Of a DNA stretch of 64,000 nt, positions 27,852-35,998 are shown piece by piece. How positions within the stretch are numbered: the first letter of the stretch is position 1; each line of letters opens with the position of its first letter. Origin of the DNA: Acidobacteriota bacterium. Its GTDB lineage: Bacteria; Acidobacteriota; Terriglobia; Terriglobales; Acidobacteriaceae. Where the stretch lies: the NCBI GenBank assembly GCA_003224905.1, contig QIAA01000041.1:21562-85561 (forward strand), in the 5' to 3' direction. The notes under the pieces are model-generated. The model saw nothing but the letters and a program-made list of their open reading frames with translations, had not been told where the DNA came from and did no database searches. The translations under genes and the position numbers were made by a program.

Positions 27852-29207
27852 ATGTTGCAAACAGGAGTGCTTGCTAACCGAAAGCTGAGGTCACGAACGC
27901 ACCTTTACAGGATCAGCGTGCTTGTGATGCTGGTTTTCCTGGCGAGCGAAGGGTTTCTCTTTTGTCAGAGCAGCGGCAAGACCGTTCGCCATCATAAGGT
28001 CGCCGAAGCAGATAACCCTGCCGACCTCACTCAAGCGGAATCGGCGATCGAGAAGAAGGACTACACAACTGCTGAATCCTTACTCCGAACATTTGTGAGC
28101 TCTGATCCAGGAAACTACCAGGCTTGGTACGACCTGGGATTTGTTGAAAATGCGATGGGGCAACAAGAAGAATCCATCGCAGCCTATCGCAAGTCGGTGG
28201 CCGCGAAGGCGGATGTGTTTGAATCCAACCTCAACCTCGGACTCATGCTGGCAAAAACCGGGCAGCCTGATGCCGAGCAGTTTTTGCGCGCCGCAACGAA
28301 ATTGAAACCGACCGCGCAGCCCGAAGAGGGGCAGTTTCGCGCCTGGTTATCCCTGGCGCAAGTTCTGGCAGATAGCAAACCGGAGGAAGCCCTCGACGCG
28401 TTTGTGCACGCTTCCGAGTTAAGGCGTAATGATCCCGAGCCTCATCTTTCAGCAGGGCAATTGCTGGAAAGAAACAATCGGCTTGCAGAAGCGGAGCGGG
28501 AATACAAGCAAGCACTGGCGCTCGAGGCGTCGTCCAGTGATGCGCTCATCGGCCTGGCCAACGTTTACATGCGCGGCAAACGATTCGCTGAAGCCGATGA
28601 CGTCCTGGCCAAGCTCGTGGCTATGCGTCCGGACGATTCCCGGACGCACATAGAGCTAGGCCGAGTGCTTGCCGCCGAAGGGAAGACCGACAAGGCTATT
28701 TCGGAATTGCAAGCGGGGCTGAAACTGGCGCCCGATGATGAACAAGTTGAGCGGGATCTCGCTGACATTTACGTTGAGGCGAAACGCTATGCCGAGGCAG
28801 AAACGCTGTACCGTTCGATGCTGGCGAAGAAGCCGCAGAACGCTGACGTACGTCTGGCATTGGGAGAGACGCTTTTGAAACAGCGCAAGTTTCCCGAGGC
28901 GCAGGATGAACTGCTCGCCACTGTCAAGCAGAGACCTGAGTTGGGTGCTGCCTACGGCGATTTGGCCGCGGCTGCCAATGAAAACAAGAATTACGATTTG
29001 GCGATCAAAGCACTCGATGCCCGCGCCAGACTGATACCGGAGATTCCGGTCAGCTACTTTCTTCGGGCAACCGCCTACGATCATCTGCGCGCCTACAAGC
29101 AGGCGGCGGAGAACTACCATCGTTTTCTTGAAGTAGCTGATGGCAAATTCCCCGATCAGGAGTGGCAGGCGCGGCATCGGCTAATCGCCATCGAGCCCAA
29201 GAAGTGA
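27852..29207 (+). CDS. Exported tetratricopeptide-repeat protein
   Basis: 451 residues from ATG 27852; an in-frame TTG at 27831 directly follows the uvrA stop. The N-terminus (RISVLVMLVFLASEGFLFCQ) is a signal peptide or anchor, possibly a lipoprotein-like Cys but without a clean lipobox. From about residue 50 the chain is a run of TPR units, for example NYQAWYDLGFVENAMGQQEE, SNLNLGLMLAKTGQ, EPHLSAGQLLERNNRLAEAE, DALIGLANVYMRGKRFAEA, RTHIELGRVLAAEGKTDKA and DVRLALGETLLKQRKFPEAQ. It is the first of three exported-protein genes (gap of 3 bases to the next), suggesting an envelope complex with a scaffold role. No catalytic domain. Confidence 0.88.
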   Translation: MLQTGVLANRKLRSRTHLYRISVLVMLVFLASEGFLFCQSSGKTVRHHKVAEADNPADLTQAESAIEKKDYTTAESLLRTFVSSDPGNYQAWYDLGFVENAMGQQEESIAAYRKSVAAKADVFESNLNLGLMLAKTGQPDAEQFLRAATKLKPTAQPEEGQFRAWLSLAQVLADSKPEEALDAFVHASELRRNDPEPHLSAGQLLERNNRLAEAEREYKQALALEASSSDALIGLANVYMRGKRFAEADDVLAKLVAMRPDDSRTHIELGRVLAAEGKTDKAISELQAGLKLAPDDEQVERDLADIYVEAKRYAEAETLYRSMLAKKPQNADVRLALGETLLKQRKFPEAQDELLATVKQRPELGAAYGDLAAAANENKNYDLAIKALDARARLIPEIPVSYFLRATAYDHLRAYKQAAENYHRFLEVADGKFPDQEWQARHRLIAIEPKK

Positions 29208-29210
29208 GAC

Positions 29211-29651
29211 ATGCGTAGAAGCGTCATCATCTTCGCTGTGCTGTTATCGATCACTGCGGCGACGTTCGCCTGGAACGCGACCGACGTTGAACAGCTAAAA
29301 AGCCGGGTGCCGTCGGCCCGTGTAGAAGAGCTGCCATCCCTGTGTACGCAAATTGCCAAGAAACAAGCCGATTCAGCAGACAATTTTTACAAAGAGGGTA
29401 AGGTAGATGAGGCCCGCGCAGCAGTTGGCGACGTGGTGAATTACTCCGATAAGGCGCGCGACGCAGCGATCCGTTCCGGCAAGAAGGTCAAAGATACTGA
29501 AATAGCGGTCCGTAAAATGGCAGAAAAGCTGCGCAACATCAAGCGCACTCTGGCATTTGAAGATCAGGCGCCGGTACAAGGCGCCATTGACCGCTTAGAG
29601 CAGATGCGGACCGACCTGTTTGAAAGGATGTTTGGAAAGAAAAAGAAATGA
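29211..29651 (+). CDS. Small exported helical protein of unknown function
   Basis: 146 residues: signal peptide (about 1-20, ending ATFAW), then an almost wholly alpha-helical, highly charged chain with KKQADSADNFYKEGKVDEAR, VVNYSDKARDAAIRSGKKVK, and a Lys-rich end GKKKK. The first helical part resembles a degenerate TPR hairpin. It starts 3 bases after the TPR protein and overlaps the next gene by 4 bases (ATGA), so all three are translated together. I do not recognise a named family. Confidence 0.75.
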   Translation: MRRSVIIFAVLLSITAATFAWNATDVEQLKSRVPSARVEELPSLCTQIAKKQADSADNFYKEGKVDEARAAVGDVVNYSDKARDAAIRSGKKVKDTEIAVRKMAEKLRNIKRTLAFEDQAPVQGAIDRLEQMRTDLFERMFGKKKK

Positions 29652-30205
29652 AGATCACGCCCACTATTGTTTCGGCTATCGTTGTGCTCACAGCCTGGAG
29701 CATGCGCGCCGACCCGCGGCGCGATCCGTTGACTCCGCCGGAAGTTGATCAGCTCCGCGACACCGCTCAGGAACCCGAGCAGCGACTCAAGCTCTACGTC
29801 AAATTCACGCGCGCCCGGCTGGAAACGCTGGATAAAGCTCGTAACGATCCGCAGGTCACCGATCGAGGACAGGCGATTCATGATCGCTTGCAGGATTTTT
29901 TGGATCTCTTCGATGAACTGAACGACAACGTCGATACCTTCGCCGACCGAAGAGCGGACCTGAGAAAGGCTTTGAAGACGGTTATAGAGGCGGACACGGA
30001 ATTCGGCGCCAGGTTGCGTGCCTTAAAAGACCAGGCTGGCTCAGGCAAAGAAACTGCGAGGGGCTACGATTTTCTGCTCACGAACGCTCTCGAGACATTA
30101 GCTTCCAGCGCACAAGACCATCGAAAATTGCTGGCTGAGCAGGAAGAACTAGCGAAGCAAAAGAAACTAATAAAACCCGACCCCGCCCAGCAAGGGCGTC
30201 GATGA
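29648..30205 (+). CDS. Exported helical protein of unknown function
   Basis: 185 residues with a signal peptide (about 1-18). The mature part is rich in charged helices: EVDQLRDTAQEPEQRLKLYVKF, a DRLQDFLDLFDELNDNVDTF segment, and a C-terminal coiled-coil-like ASSAQDHRKLLAEQEELAKQ. The gene overlaps its upstream neighbour by 4 bases. The trio (TPR, helical, helical) is probably one envelope-located complex; no function is known to me. Confidence 0.72.
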   Translation: MKITPTIVSAIVVLTAWSMRADPRRDPLTPPEVDQLRDTAQEPEQRLKLYVKFTRARLETLDKARNDPQVTDRGQAIHDRLQDFLDLFDELNDNVDTFADRRADLRKALKTVIEADTEFGARLRALKDQAGSGKETARGYDFLLTNALETLASSAQDHRKLLAEQEELAKQKKLIKPDPAQQGRR

Positions 30206-30254
30206 GTTTGCCTGTTCTTATCCCCCTTAAATCAGAAGCTGACAGGAAAGAACC

Positions 30255-30285
30255 GGTTCTCAGTTGTCAGTTCTCGGTTCTCAGT
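30255..30285. repeat. Short imperfect direct repeats of a GTTCTCAGT-like word
   Basis: Three imperfect copies of a 9-10 base word (ggttctcagt, tgtcagttctc, ggttctcagt) occur in 31 bases, 50 bases before the SprT-like gene. No dyad symmetry and no coding frame. Probably simple-sequence drift. Confidence 0.5.
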
Positions 30286-30336
30286 GGACCCGAAGTACGG
30301 ATAATACGTGACAGCGGCGTGCTAACTTAATACTCG

Positions 30337-31023
30337 GTGAAAGACGGGCTGTTGCAAATCTTTCAGGATGCCTACCGCGAGCTAAGGCCTCGCGCAGCAA
30401 TCCCTGATCTCGCAATTCAATTCTTCGGCTTCGTTGATGTGAACAATACGATCCGTCTTCGGGAAGGCAAGCTCATCGTTCGACTTTCGGACCTGCTGGA
30501 AGGTGCTCCGGAGCCAGTGCTGCGAGCGATCGCGCATATCCTTTTTGCCAAGATGTACCGGAAACCGATTGAACGCCAGCAAGCTACATGGTATCGACGT
30601 TACGTCTCGAGTCAGCATATCCGGGAGAAAGCTCACCTTCTGCGGCAGATGCGTGGCCGCAAGCGCATCGAAACGCCGCTCGGACAGGTCCACAACCTGG
30701 AAAACATCTTTGACGAGCTGAATACCCGTTTTTTTTACGGACTGCTGGCCCGCCCGGAACTAACCTGGAGTCAGGACCATGCGCGCAACAGCCTGGGCCA
30801 CTATGATCCCGCGCATAATGCGATTGTGGTCAGCCGCATCTTCGATCAGGCCCGCGTTCCCCGCTACGCCCTCGAATACATCGTCTATCACGAGATGCTT
30901 CATTTAAAACATCCCGTGAAGCTGCGCGGCAGCCGCCGGTGCGTGCATTCCCCGGAGTTCCAAGCAGAGGAAAAGCTCTTCCCCCGGCTACAGGAAGCAA
31001 AACAATTTATCAAACGCTTGTAA
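30337..31023 (+). CDS. SprT-like zinc metalloprotease-domain protein
   Basis: 228 residues from GTG 30337. The C-terminal half carries the SprT/Spartan-like core: FDELNTRFFYGLLARPELTWSQ-type segment (NIFDELNTRFF, PELTWSQD), YDPAHNAIVVSRIFD, and the active-site HEMLH (His185, Glu186, His189) followed by a third ligand candidate in CVHSPEFQAEEK. The N-terminal 100 residues (FQDAYRELRP, IAHILFAKMYRK) are a helical module also seen in bacterial SprT-like proteins. SprT-domain proteins in eukaryotes cleave DNA-protein cross-links; the bacterial role is unsettled. It lies 131 bases downstream of the helical protein and 64 bases before the promoter of the iron operon. Confidence 0.83.
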   Translation: MKDGLLQIFQDAYRELRPRAAIPDLAIQFFGFVDVNNTIRLREGKLIVRLSDLLEGAPEPVLRAIAHILFAKMYRKPIERQQATWYRRYVSSQHIREKAHLLRQMRGRKRIETPLGQVHNLENIFDELNTRFFYGLLARPELTWSQDHARNSLGHYDPAHNAIVVSRIFDQARVPRYALEYIVYHEMLHLKHPVKLRGSRRCVHSPEFQAEEKLFPRLQEAKQFIKRL

Positions 31024-31042
31024 TCCAGATAACCGCCGAAGT

Positions 31043-31071
31043 TTGACGACTGGTCCTGTCAAGACTATTCT
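31043..31071 (+). promoter_or_regulatory. Promoter of the FTR1-ABC iron operon
   Basis: TTGACG (31043-31048) and TATTCT (31066-31071) have the ideal 17-base spacer. This is the only good sigma70-like pair between the SprT-like gene and the FTR1 gene. Transcription would start near 31078, giving a leader of about 55 bases that contains two inverted repeats. Confidence 0.6.
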
Positions 31072-31117
31072 AGGTATTGATCCTAGTTGAAACTCAGTTG
31101 CAACAAGCGTTGCAACT
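31070..31117 (+). promoter_or_regulatory. Two inverted repeats in the leader of the iron operon (candidate operators)
   Basis: The first, CTAGG-N7-CCTAG at 31070-31086, begins at the -10 element and covers the likely start site. The second has 9-base perfect arms, AGTTGCAAC (31096-31104) and GTTGCAACT (31109-31117), around AAGC, and ends 14 bases before the ATG. Both are symmetric enough to be operators; the second could also form an RNA hairpin near the ribosome-binding site. The operon's last gene encodes a DtxR-type DNA-binding domain, the obvious candidate binder. Confidence 0.6.
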
Positions 31118-31131
31118 ACTCTAAGAGCAAA

Positions 31132-32382
31132 ATGTTACAAGCATTCATCGTCACCCTGCGGGAGGGTGTTGAAGCTGCGCTGATCGTGGGCATCACTCTC
31201 GCTTATCTGAGCAAGATCGGCCGCCAGGACTTGCGCAAACCCGTGTACTCCGGATTGGCTGTTGCGTCGATCGGCGGGGTTGGAATTGCAATTCTTCTTG
31301 CCCGGACTCATCTCAACCAGGACATCTTCGAGGGTTGGATCATGCTCGCGGCGGCTTTCTTCGTCATCACCATGATCGTTTTCATGATGAAGACAGGCCG
31401 CAAGCTTAAAGGCCAAATTGAGACCAAGGTCGGCGCTCTGGCCGGTCGCAGCTCCTGGGTGGGACTTTTCCTCTTCGTCTTTCTCATGGTACTGCGCGAG
31501 TGGGTGGAGACGGTGCTCATGCTGGGCGCTGTCTCACTGAACTCCACGGAACTTCTGAGTGCGTTGGGAACTCTGCTCGGCATCGGTGCGGCCGTTCTGT
31601 TCGGCGTTATGTTCGTAAAGGGCAGCGTGCGGGTGAACCTGCAGAAATTCTTCCGGATTACGACCGTGATTCTGTTCTTCGTCGCGGCGCAACTGATAAT
31701 TTCCAGCCTGCATGAACTTTCGGAAAATGGAGTGCTCCCTTCTTCGCGAAGGGAAATGGCGATTATTGGACCGATCGTCCGGAATGACTTGTTCTTCTTC
31801 GTGACGATCCTGGCTCTGGCGGCGCTGATGGTGTTGTTCGAAGTCAAACGCCGCGAGCCGGCTTGCCTTCCCGCTTCCGCCGCTGAGCGCCGCAAAGCAA
31901 TCTGGAGCGCCCGCCGCGAGCGCTTGTGGATGGGTTCGGTGTATGCAAGTTCATTCCTGTTCATTACGCTGGCCACGGCAGAGTTCATCTATACGAAGAG
32001 TGTGAGCGCGCTCTCTCCGGCCACACCGGTAACATTCACGAATGGCGAGGTGCGAATCCCGGTGTCGCAGCTATCCGACGGCGATCTGCACCGATTCCAG
32101 GCAACCAAGAACGGAAGCGAGATTCGGTTTTGGCTTTATCAAAAGCCTGACGGCAAGGTTGCGACCGTTTTCGATGCCTGCCAGATCTGCGGCTCCGTGG
32201 GGTTCTACAAGAGCGCCCAGGGTGTGATTTGCAAAAATTGCGCGGCTCCGATTACTGGGCAATCTGTGGGCACCGCAGGTGGCTGCAATCCTATTCCCCT
32301 GAACGCCGAGCAAACCTCGGACGCCATCGTGATTCGCGAAGCGGAAGTGGCAGCCGGGGCGAAGTGGTTCCAGCAGCAATAG
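31132..32382 (+). CDS. FTR1-family iron permease fused to a DUF2318 domain
   Basis: 416 residues from ATG 31132, which starts directly with the first permease helix. Residues 1-290 are an FTR1/EfeU-type permease of about seven helices. The first iron motif is REGVE (10-14); the second reads REWVE (122-126), keeping Arg and both Glu but with Trp instead of Gly. From about 300 the chain is a DUF2318 domain with Cys350, Cys353, Cys367, Cys370 and Cys385 (DACQICG, VICKNCAAP, GGCNPIPL), a likely redox or iron-binding module on the periplasmic side. In the Campylobacter-type FTR1-P19 system these are separate proteins encoded beside two permeases and an ATPase. Here they are fused and the same ABC genes follow (3-base gap), so this should import iron. 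Confidence 0.9.
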   Translation: MLQAFIVTLREGVEAALIVGITLAYLSKIGRQDLRKPVYSGLAVASIGGVGIAILLARTHLNQDIFEGWIMLAAAFFVITMIVFMMKTGRKLKGQIETKVGALAGRSSWVGLFLFVFLMVLREWVETVLMLGAVSLNSTELLSALGTLLGIGAAVLFGVMFVKGSVRVNLQKFFRITTVILFFVAAQLIISSLHELSENGVLPSSRREMAIIGPIVRNDLFFFVTILALAALMVLFEVKRREPACLPASAAERRKAIWSARRERLWMGSVYASSFLFITLATAEFIYTKSVSALSPATPVTFTNGEVRIPVSQLSDGDLHRFQATKNGSEIRFWLYQKPDGKVATVFDACQICGSVGFYKSAQGVICKNCAAPITGQSVGTAGGCNPIPLNAEQTSDAIVIREAEVAAGAKWFQQQ

Positions 32383-32385
32383 ATT

Positions 32386-33639
32386 ATGTTCCTGCGGCTG
32401 GTGTACGAATCCTTCCGACGTCAGAAACGGCGCAAACTGCTGGCGGCGATTGCGGTCACTCTGGGCGCGGGGGTAGCAACCGCGATGATCGCAGTTGCCA
32501 CCGATATCGGCGACAAGATCAGCCGCGAGCTGCGAACCTATGGGGCCAACCTAGTTATTACTCCCGAAGAAGATACGCTTGAGGTTGAAATCGGAGGCCT
32601 AAATCTCAAGCCGCCGAGCGACGGCGGCTATCTGAATGAGTCCGACCTGCCCCGAATCAAAGGGATGTTCTGGCGCAACAATATTGTGGGGTTTTCTCCC
32701 ATGCTTCCGGTCAACGTCACGGTAAACGGCACCAGCATTCCGCTGCTCGGAACTTACTTTTCCAAGCCGCTTAGTTTCGGCAAGGATAAGTTTGCGGCCG
32801 GAGTTCGTAGCACCCATCCCTGGTGGAAGGTCACGGGCGAGTGGCCAGGTGATGATTCACAAGAGGTTCTAGTAGGGGAAGGACTGGCGGCACAGCTTAA
32901 GTTGCAAACGGGGGATAGCCTCGAGGTTAACCACGAGAAGCACCGCATTTCTGGAATTCTCACAAGCGGCGGCATTGAAGATGACCAGATCGTAGCTCCT
33001 CTTTCCATTGCTCAGCAGATTCTCGGCAAACCCGGAGCCGTGCGGCGCGTCTACGTGAGCGCGGTAACAAAACCTGAGGATGAACTGGCGCGGCGTGATC
33101 CAGCAAGCATGTCTCCCGAGATGAGGGACCGCTGGTATTGCTCGCCTTATCCGCAATCTATTGCATTTCAGTTGCAGGAAGCGATCCCACACTCGCACGC
33201 GAAACAGATTCGCCAGGTAGCGCAAAACGAAGGCAAAGTTTTGTCTCGGATCAAGGGATTGATGCTTTTGATTACTATCTCCGTGCTGCTCGCCTCTGCT
33301 CTCGCTGTTTCAGCTGCCATGGCGACGGCGATGTTTGAACGGCGGACTGAAGTGGGCCTGATGAAGGCATTGGGGGCCGGTGACGTTCGCGTTGCGGCGC
33401 TGTTCTTTACAGAAGCGATGTTGCTCGCGCTAATTGGCGGCGCCATAGGGTTTGCTTGGGGAGCGCTACTGGCGCGGTTCATTGGCCGATCGATTTTCGA
33501 TTCAGAAATCAGCATCCAGCCGGTGCTTCTGCCGGTCATTCTCACGATTGCCGGGGTCGTCACATTTGCGGGGAGCGCGGCTGCCATTCGAAGGGCAGTG
33601 AAGTTTGATCCTGTGTACGCACTGCGAGGAGAGGCATGA
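32386..33639 (+). CDS. ABC transporter permease, MacB/FtsX type (iron operon)
   Basis: 417 residues. Typical type VII ABC layout: an N-terminal transmembrane helix (RKLLAAIAVTLGAGVATAMIAVAT region, about 15-38), a long periplasmic MacB-like domain (about 40-290, with GFSPMLPVNVTVNG and a SGGIEDDQIVAPLSIAQQI stretch), and a C-terminal bundle of three helices including LMLLITISVLLASALAVSAA, RRTEVGLMKALGAGD and VILTIAGVVTFAGSAAAIRR-like segments. Such proteins transmit ATP hydrolysis to periplasmic partners rather than form a classic channel. It overlaps the next permease by 4 bases (ATGA) and matches the Cj1661-type component of FTR1-P19 loci. Confidence 0.9.
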   Translation: MFLRLVYESFRRQKRRKLLAAIAVTLGAGVATAMIAVATDIGDKISRELRTYGANLVITPEEDTLEVEIGGLNLKPPSDGGYLNESDLPRIKGMFWRNNIVGFSPMLPVNVTVNGTSIPLLGTYFSKPLSFGKDKFAAGVRSTHPWWKVTGEWPGDDSQEVLVGEGLAAQLKLQTGDSLEVNHEKHRISGILTSGGIEDDQIVAPLSIAQQILGKPGAVRRVYVSAVTKPEDELARRDPASMSPEMRDRWYCSPYPQSIAFQLQEAIPHSHAKQIRQVAQNEGKVLSRIKGLMLLITISVLLASALAVSAAMATAMFERRTEVGLMKALGAGDVRVAALFFTEAMLLALIGGAIGFAWGALLARFIGRSIFDSEISIQPVLLPVILTIAGVVTFAGSAAAIRRAVKFDPVYALRGEA

Positions 33640-34760
33640 AGTCCCGCATCCTCAGGCGTTCCCGAGGTTCGATGTTCCTACGCATGCTGGTACGAGCCGC
33701 AGTGCTCCGGCGTGGGCGCGCGATTGCCGCTTTGCTGGCCTTGATTGTGGCAGCGGCCACAGCAACTGCCATGCTCACCCTGTACGTGGATGTTCAAGCC
33801 CAGCTGAGGAAAGAATTTCGCAATTACGGCGCTAACGTAGTGATTGCGACCAAAGATGGCCAGTCACTCCCTGTCGAGATTCTGGGGAAAGTGCAAACTA
33901 TGTTGCATGGAGAGGGCTTGGCTGTCCCCTTTTCCTATGTGGTCGCACGAACTCGCGATGGGCAGCCGGTAGTAGTCGCCGGGACAGATTTCAACGCGGT
34001 GCAGAAGCTCGATAGCTGGTGGTCGGTAAGCGCATGGCCACGGGCTCCGCATGACGCACTTGTTGGCATCCGAGTGGCGCAGCTTTTAGGCCCGCAAGGC
34101 AAACCATTCGACCTAAGCTTTCAGGGAAAAACCATAGCTGTGACTCCCACGGGTACGCTGCAGACCGGCGCTGCAGAAGATAGCCGGATCTATCTTTCAA
34201 GCCCAGACTTCGAATCCTGGACAGGTGTAGGGCCGTCTACGATTGAGATTGCATTTTCGGGTTCAAGGGAAAAAATCGAGCAAAGGATTCATGAGCTACA
34301 GCGGGCTCTTCCGTTCGCGCAAGTCCGCCCAGTGCGGCAGATCATGGAAGCCGAGGCTGTTATTTTGGGAAAGATGCGGGCCACGCTGCTGGTTACCGCA
34401 ATTCTGATAATCGCTACTGCCGGTCTGTGTGTACTTGCTACGCTGACGGGTTGGGTTTTCGATCGGCGGCGTGATTTTGCGGTGATGAAAGCGATCGGCG
34501 CTTCGCGACGCATGATCCACGGATTTTTGGCGGCTGAGGCTGCGACCTTGGGAGCAGTGGCAGCTGTGATTGGCTTCCTGGTTGGAATCGTTATTGCCAG
34601 CGCCATTGGACGTATCAACTTTCACGCGCCGGTTCCACCTCAGTTTGGTGTGCTGCCAGTCGTCATCTTGGGCAGTGTTGTGGTTGCCTTAATGGCGGCT
34701 GTTTGGCCGATGTGGCTGCTAGGGCGCGTTCAGCCTGCTAACATCCTCAGAGGGGAATGA
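33636..34760 (+). CDS. ABC transporter permease, MacB/FtsX type (iron operon)
   Basis: 374 residues, the second permease. N-terminal helix about 25-45 (RGRAIAALLALIVAAATATA), periplasmic domain to about 240 (VEILGKVQTMLHGEGLAVPF, SWWSVSAWPRAPHDALVG), then three helices with ILIIATAGLCVLATLTGWVF, the coupling motif RRDFAVMKAIGASRR, and VVILGSVVVALMAAVWPMWL. It is shorter than the first permease and only distantly similar, suggesting a heterodimer as in FTR1-P19-type systems. The ATPase gene follows after one base. Confidence 0.9.
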   Translation: MKSRILRRSRGSMFLRMLVRAAVLRRGRAIAALLALIVAAATATAMLTLYVDVQAQLRKEFRNYGANVVIATKDGQSLPVEILGKVQTMLHGEGLAVPFSYVVARTRDGQPVVVAGTDFNAVQKLDSWWSVSAWPRAPHDALVGIRVAQLLGPQGKPFDLSFQGKTIAVTPTGTLQTGAAEDSRIYLSSPDFESWTGVGPSTIEIAFSGSREKIEQRIHELQRALPFAQVRPVRQIMEAEAVILGKMRATLLVTAILIIATAGLCVLATLTGWVFDRRRDFAVMKAIGASRRMIHGFLAAEAATLGAVAAVIGFLVGIVIASAIGRINFHAPVPPQFGVLPVVILGSVVVALMAAVWPMWLLGRVQPANILRGE

Positions 34761-34761
34761 G

Positions 34762-35982
34762 ATGATCAAGCTGCAAAACGTCAGCCGCTTTTATCCGGCA
34801 CAAGCCGGACGTGGCGACGTGGTGCGGGCGCTCGATACCGTTTCTCTCAATGTGGAACCGGGCGAGTGGCTGGCGGTGATGGGGCCTTCTGGGTCTGGTA
34901 AGTCGACACTGGTAAACCTGATTGGCTGCCTGGACCGCCCGGATTCCGGTGAAATCTGGCTCGATGGTCAAAACGTGGCCACCCTGCCGGTTGCAGAATT
35001 GAATCGTGTGCGTGCCGAAAAGGTAGGATTCATTTTTCAGCAGTTCCATCTGATTCCGTACCTGACGGCGATCGAGAACGTTATGCTTGCACAGTACTTC
35101 CACAGCATGACGGACGAGCAGGAAGCACTGGAAGCCTTAGAACAAGTGGGCCTGCGAAAGCGTGCCAACCATATTCCTTCGCAGCTTTCCGGTGGTGAGC
35201 AGCAAAGGGTATGCATCGCCCGCGCTTTGATCAATGACCCTAAAATCGTGCTCGCCGACGAACCCACCGGCAATCTGGATGCTGTCAACGAAGAGATCGT
35301 GCTGCGACTGTTGCGGCAATTGCACCAGCAGGGACGCACTATCGTCATGGTTACGCATGATCCCGTCGTGGCGCGTTTGGCGGACCGCCGTATCGAATTG
35401 CACCACGGCAAGATTGCGGCCACGGAGGTCTTCTCCATGGCCGACGAGGAGCAGTTCGACGAAGTGCTGGAAGAACTCTGGGTACTTGCGGAGCACGGGG
35501 AGATTGCAGAAGTCGGACGAATGGAAGTGCATGGGGCTTTACCGGTCAGCTTTGCGGTCGAGAGGATGACGGAAATGGGACTGGTTGTGACGACTCCTCA
35601 CCCGCCACAAACTCACCACCATAAGCCGTTCGCAAATCCGTGCCATGACGCTTTGAAACCAGCCGCGGTTTCGACCGGGGATGGCAATCTGATCGTGGAA
35701 CTTACGGAACATGGCCGGCAGCGAGCCTCGGACATCATTCGGCGTCACCGCCTGGCCGAGCGGCTATTCACAGACAGCCTGGCCATGGACAGCGAAACTG
35801 AAATCGAACAGCAGGCCTGCAAGTTCGAGCACATTCTCTCGCCCGAAGCTACGGATAAAATCTGCACGTTTCTGAACCACCCTCGAACTTGCCCACACGG
35901 GGCTCCGATTCCGGCCGGGCCGTGCTGCGGTGTTCAGCATGATTTCACGGCGCAAACCTCGCACGAGCATCGAGTAGGCTGA
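34762..35982 (+). CDS. ABC transporter ATPase fused to a DtxR/MntR-type metal-responsive repressor
   Basis: 406 residues, far longer than LolD/MacB-type ATPases (about 225). Residues 1-223 are a complete ATPase: Walker A GPSGSGKST (41-49), signature LSGGEQQR (142-149), Walker B IVLADEP (162-168), His199. Residues 229-385 are a DtxR-family repressor: winged helix EEQFDEVLEELWVLAEHG to RMTEMGLVV, then LTEHGRQRASDIIRRHRLAE and ACKFEHILS and HPRTCPHGAPIP. The metal ligands of DtxR are recognisable: His329, Glu333, Cys353, Glu356, His357; the ancillary His98 of DtxR is replaced by Glu. A Cys/His-rich tail (CCGVQHDF) follows. There is no stop or frameshift between the halves. It closes the FTR1 operon, so it may power the permeases and sense iron in one polypeptide; regulation by the fused domain is inferred. 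Confidence 0.92.
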   Translation: MIKLQNVSRFYPAQAGRGDVVRALDTVSLNVEPGEWLAVMGPSGSGKSTLVNLIGCLDRPDSGEIWLDGQNVATLPVAELNRVRAEKVGFIFQQFHLIPYLTAIENVMLAQYFHSMTDEQEALEALEQVGLRKRANHIPSQLSGGEQQRVCIARALINDPKIVLADEPTGNLDAVNEEIVLRLLRQLHQQGRTIVMVTHDPVVARLADRRIELHHGKIAATEVFSMADEEQFDEVLEELWVLAEHGEIAEVGRMEVHGALPVSFAVERMTEMGLVVTTPHPPQTHHHKPFANPCHDALKPAAVSTGDGNLIVELTEHGRQRASDIIRRHRLAERLFTDSLAMDSETEIEQQACKFEHILSPEATDKICTFLNHPRTCPHGAPIPAGPCCGVQHDFTAQTSHEHRVG

Positions 35983-35998
35983 ACCACAGGCTTGGACG

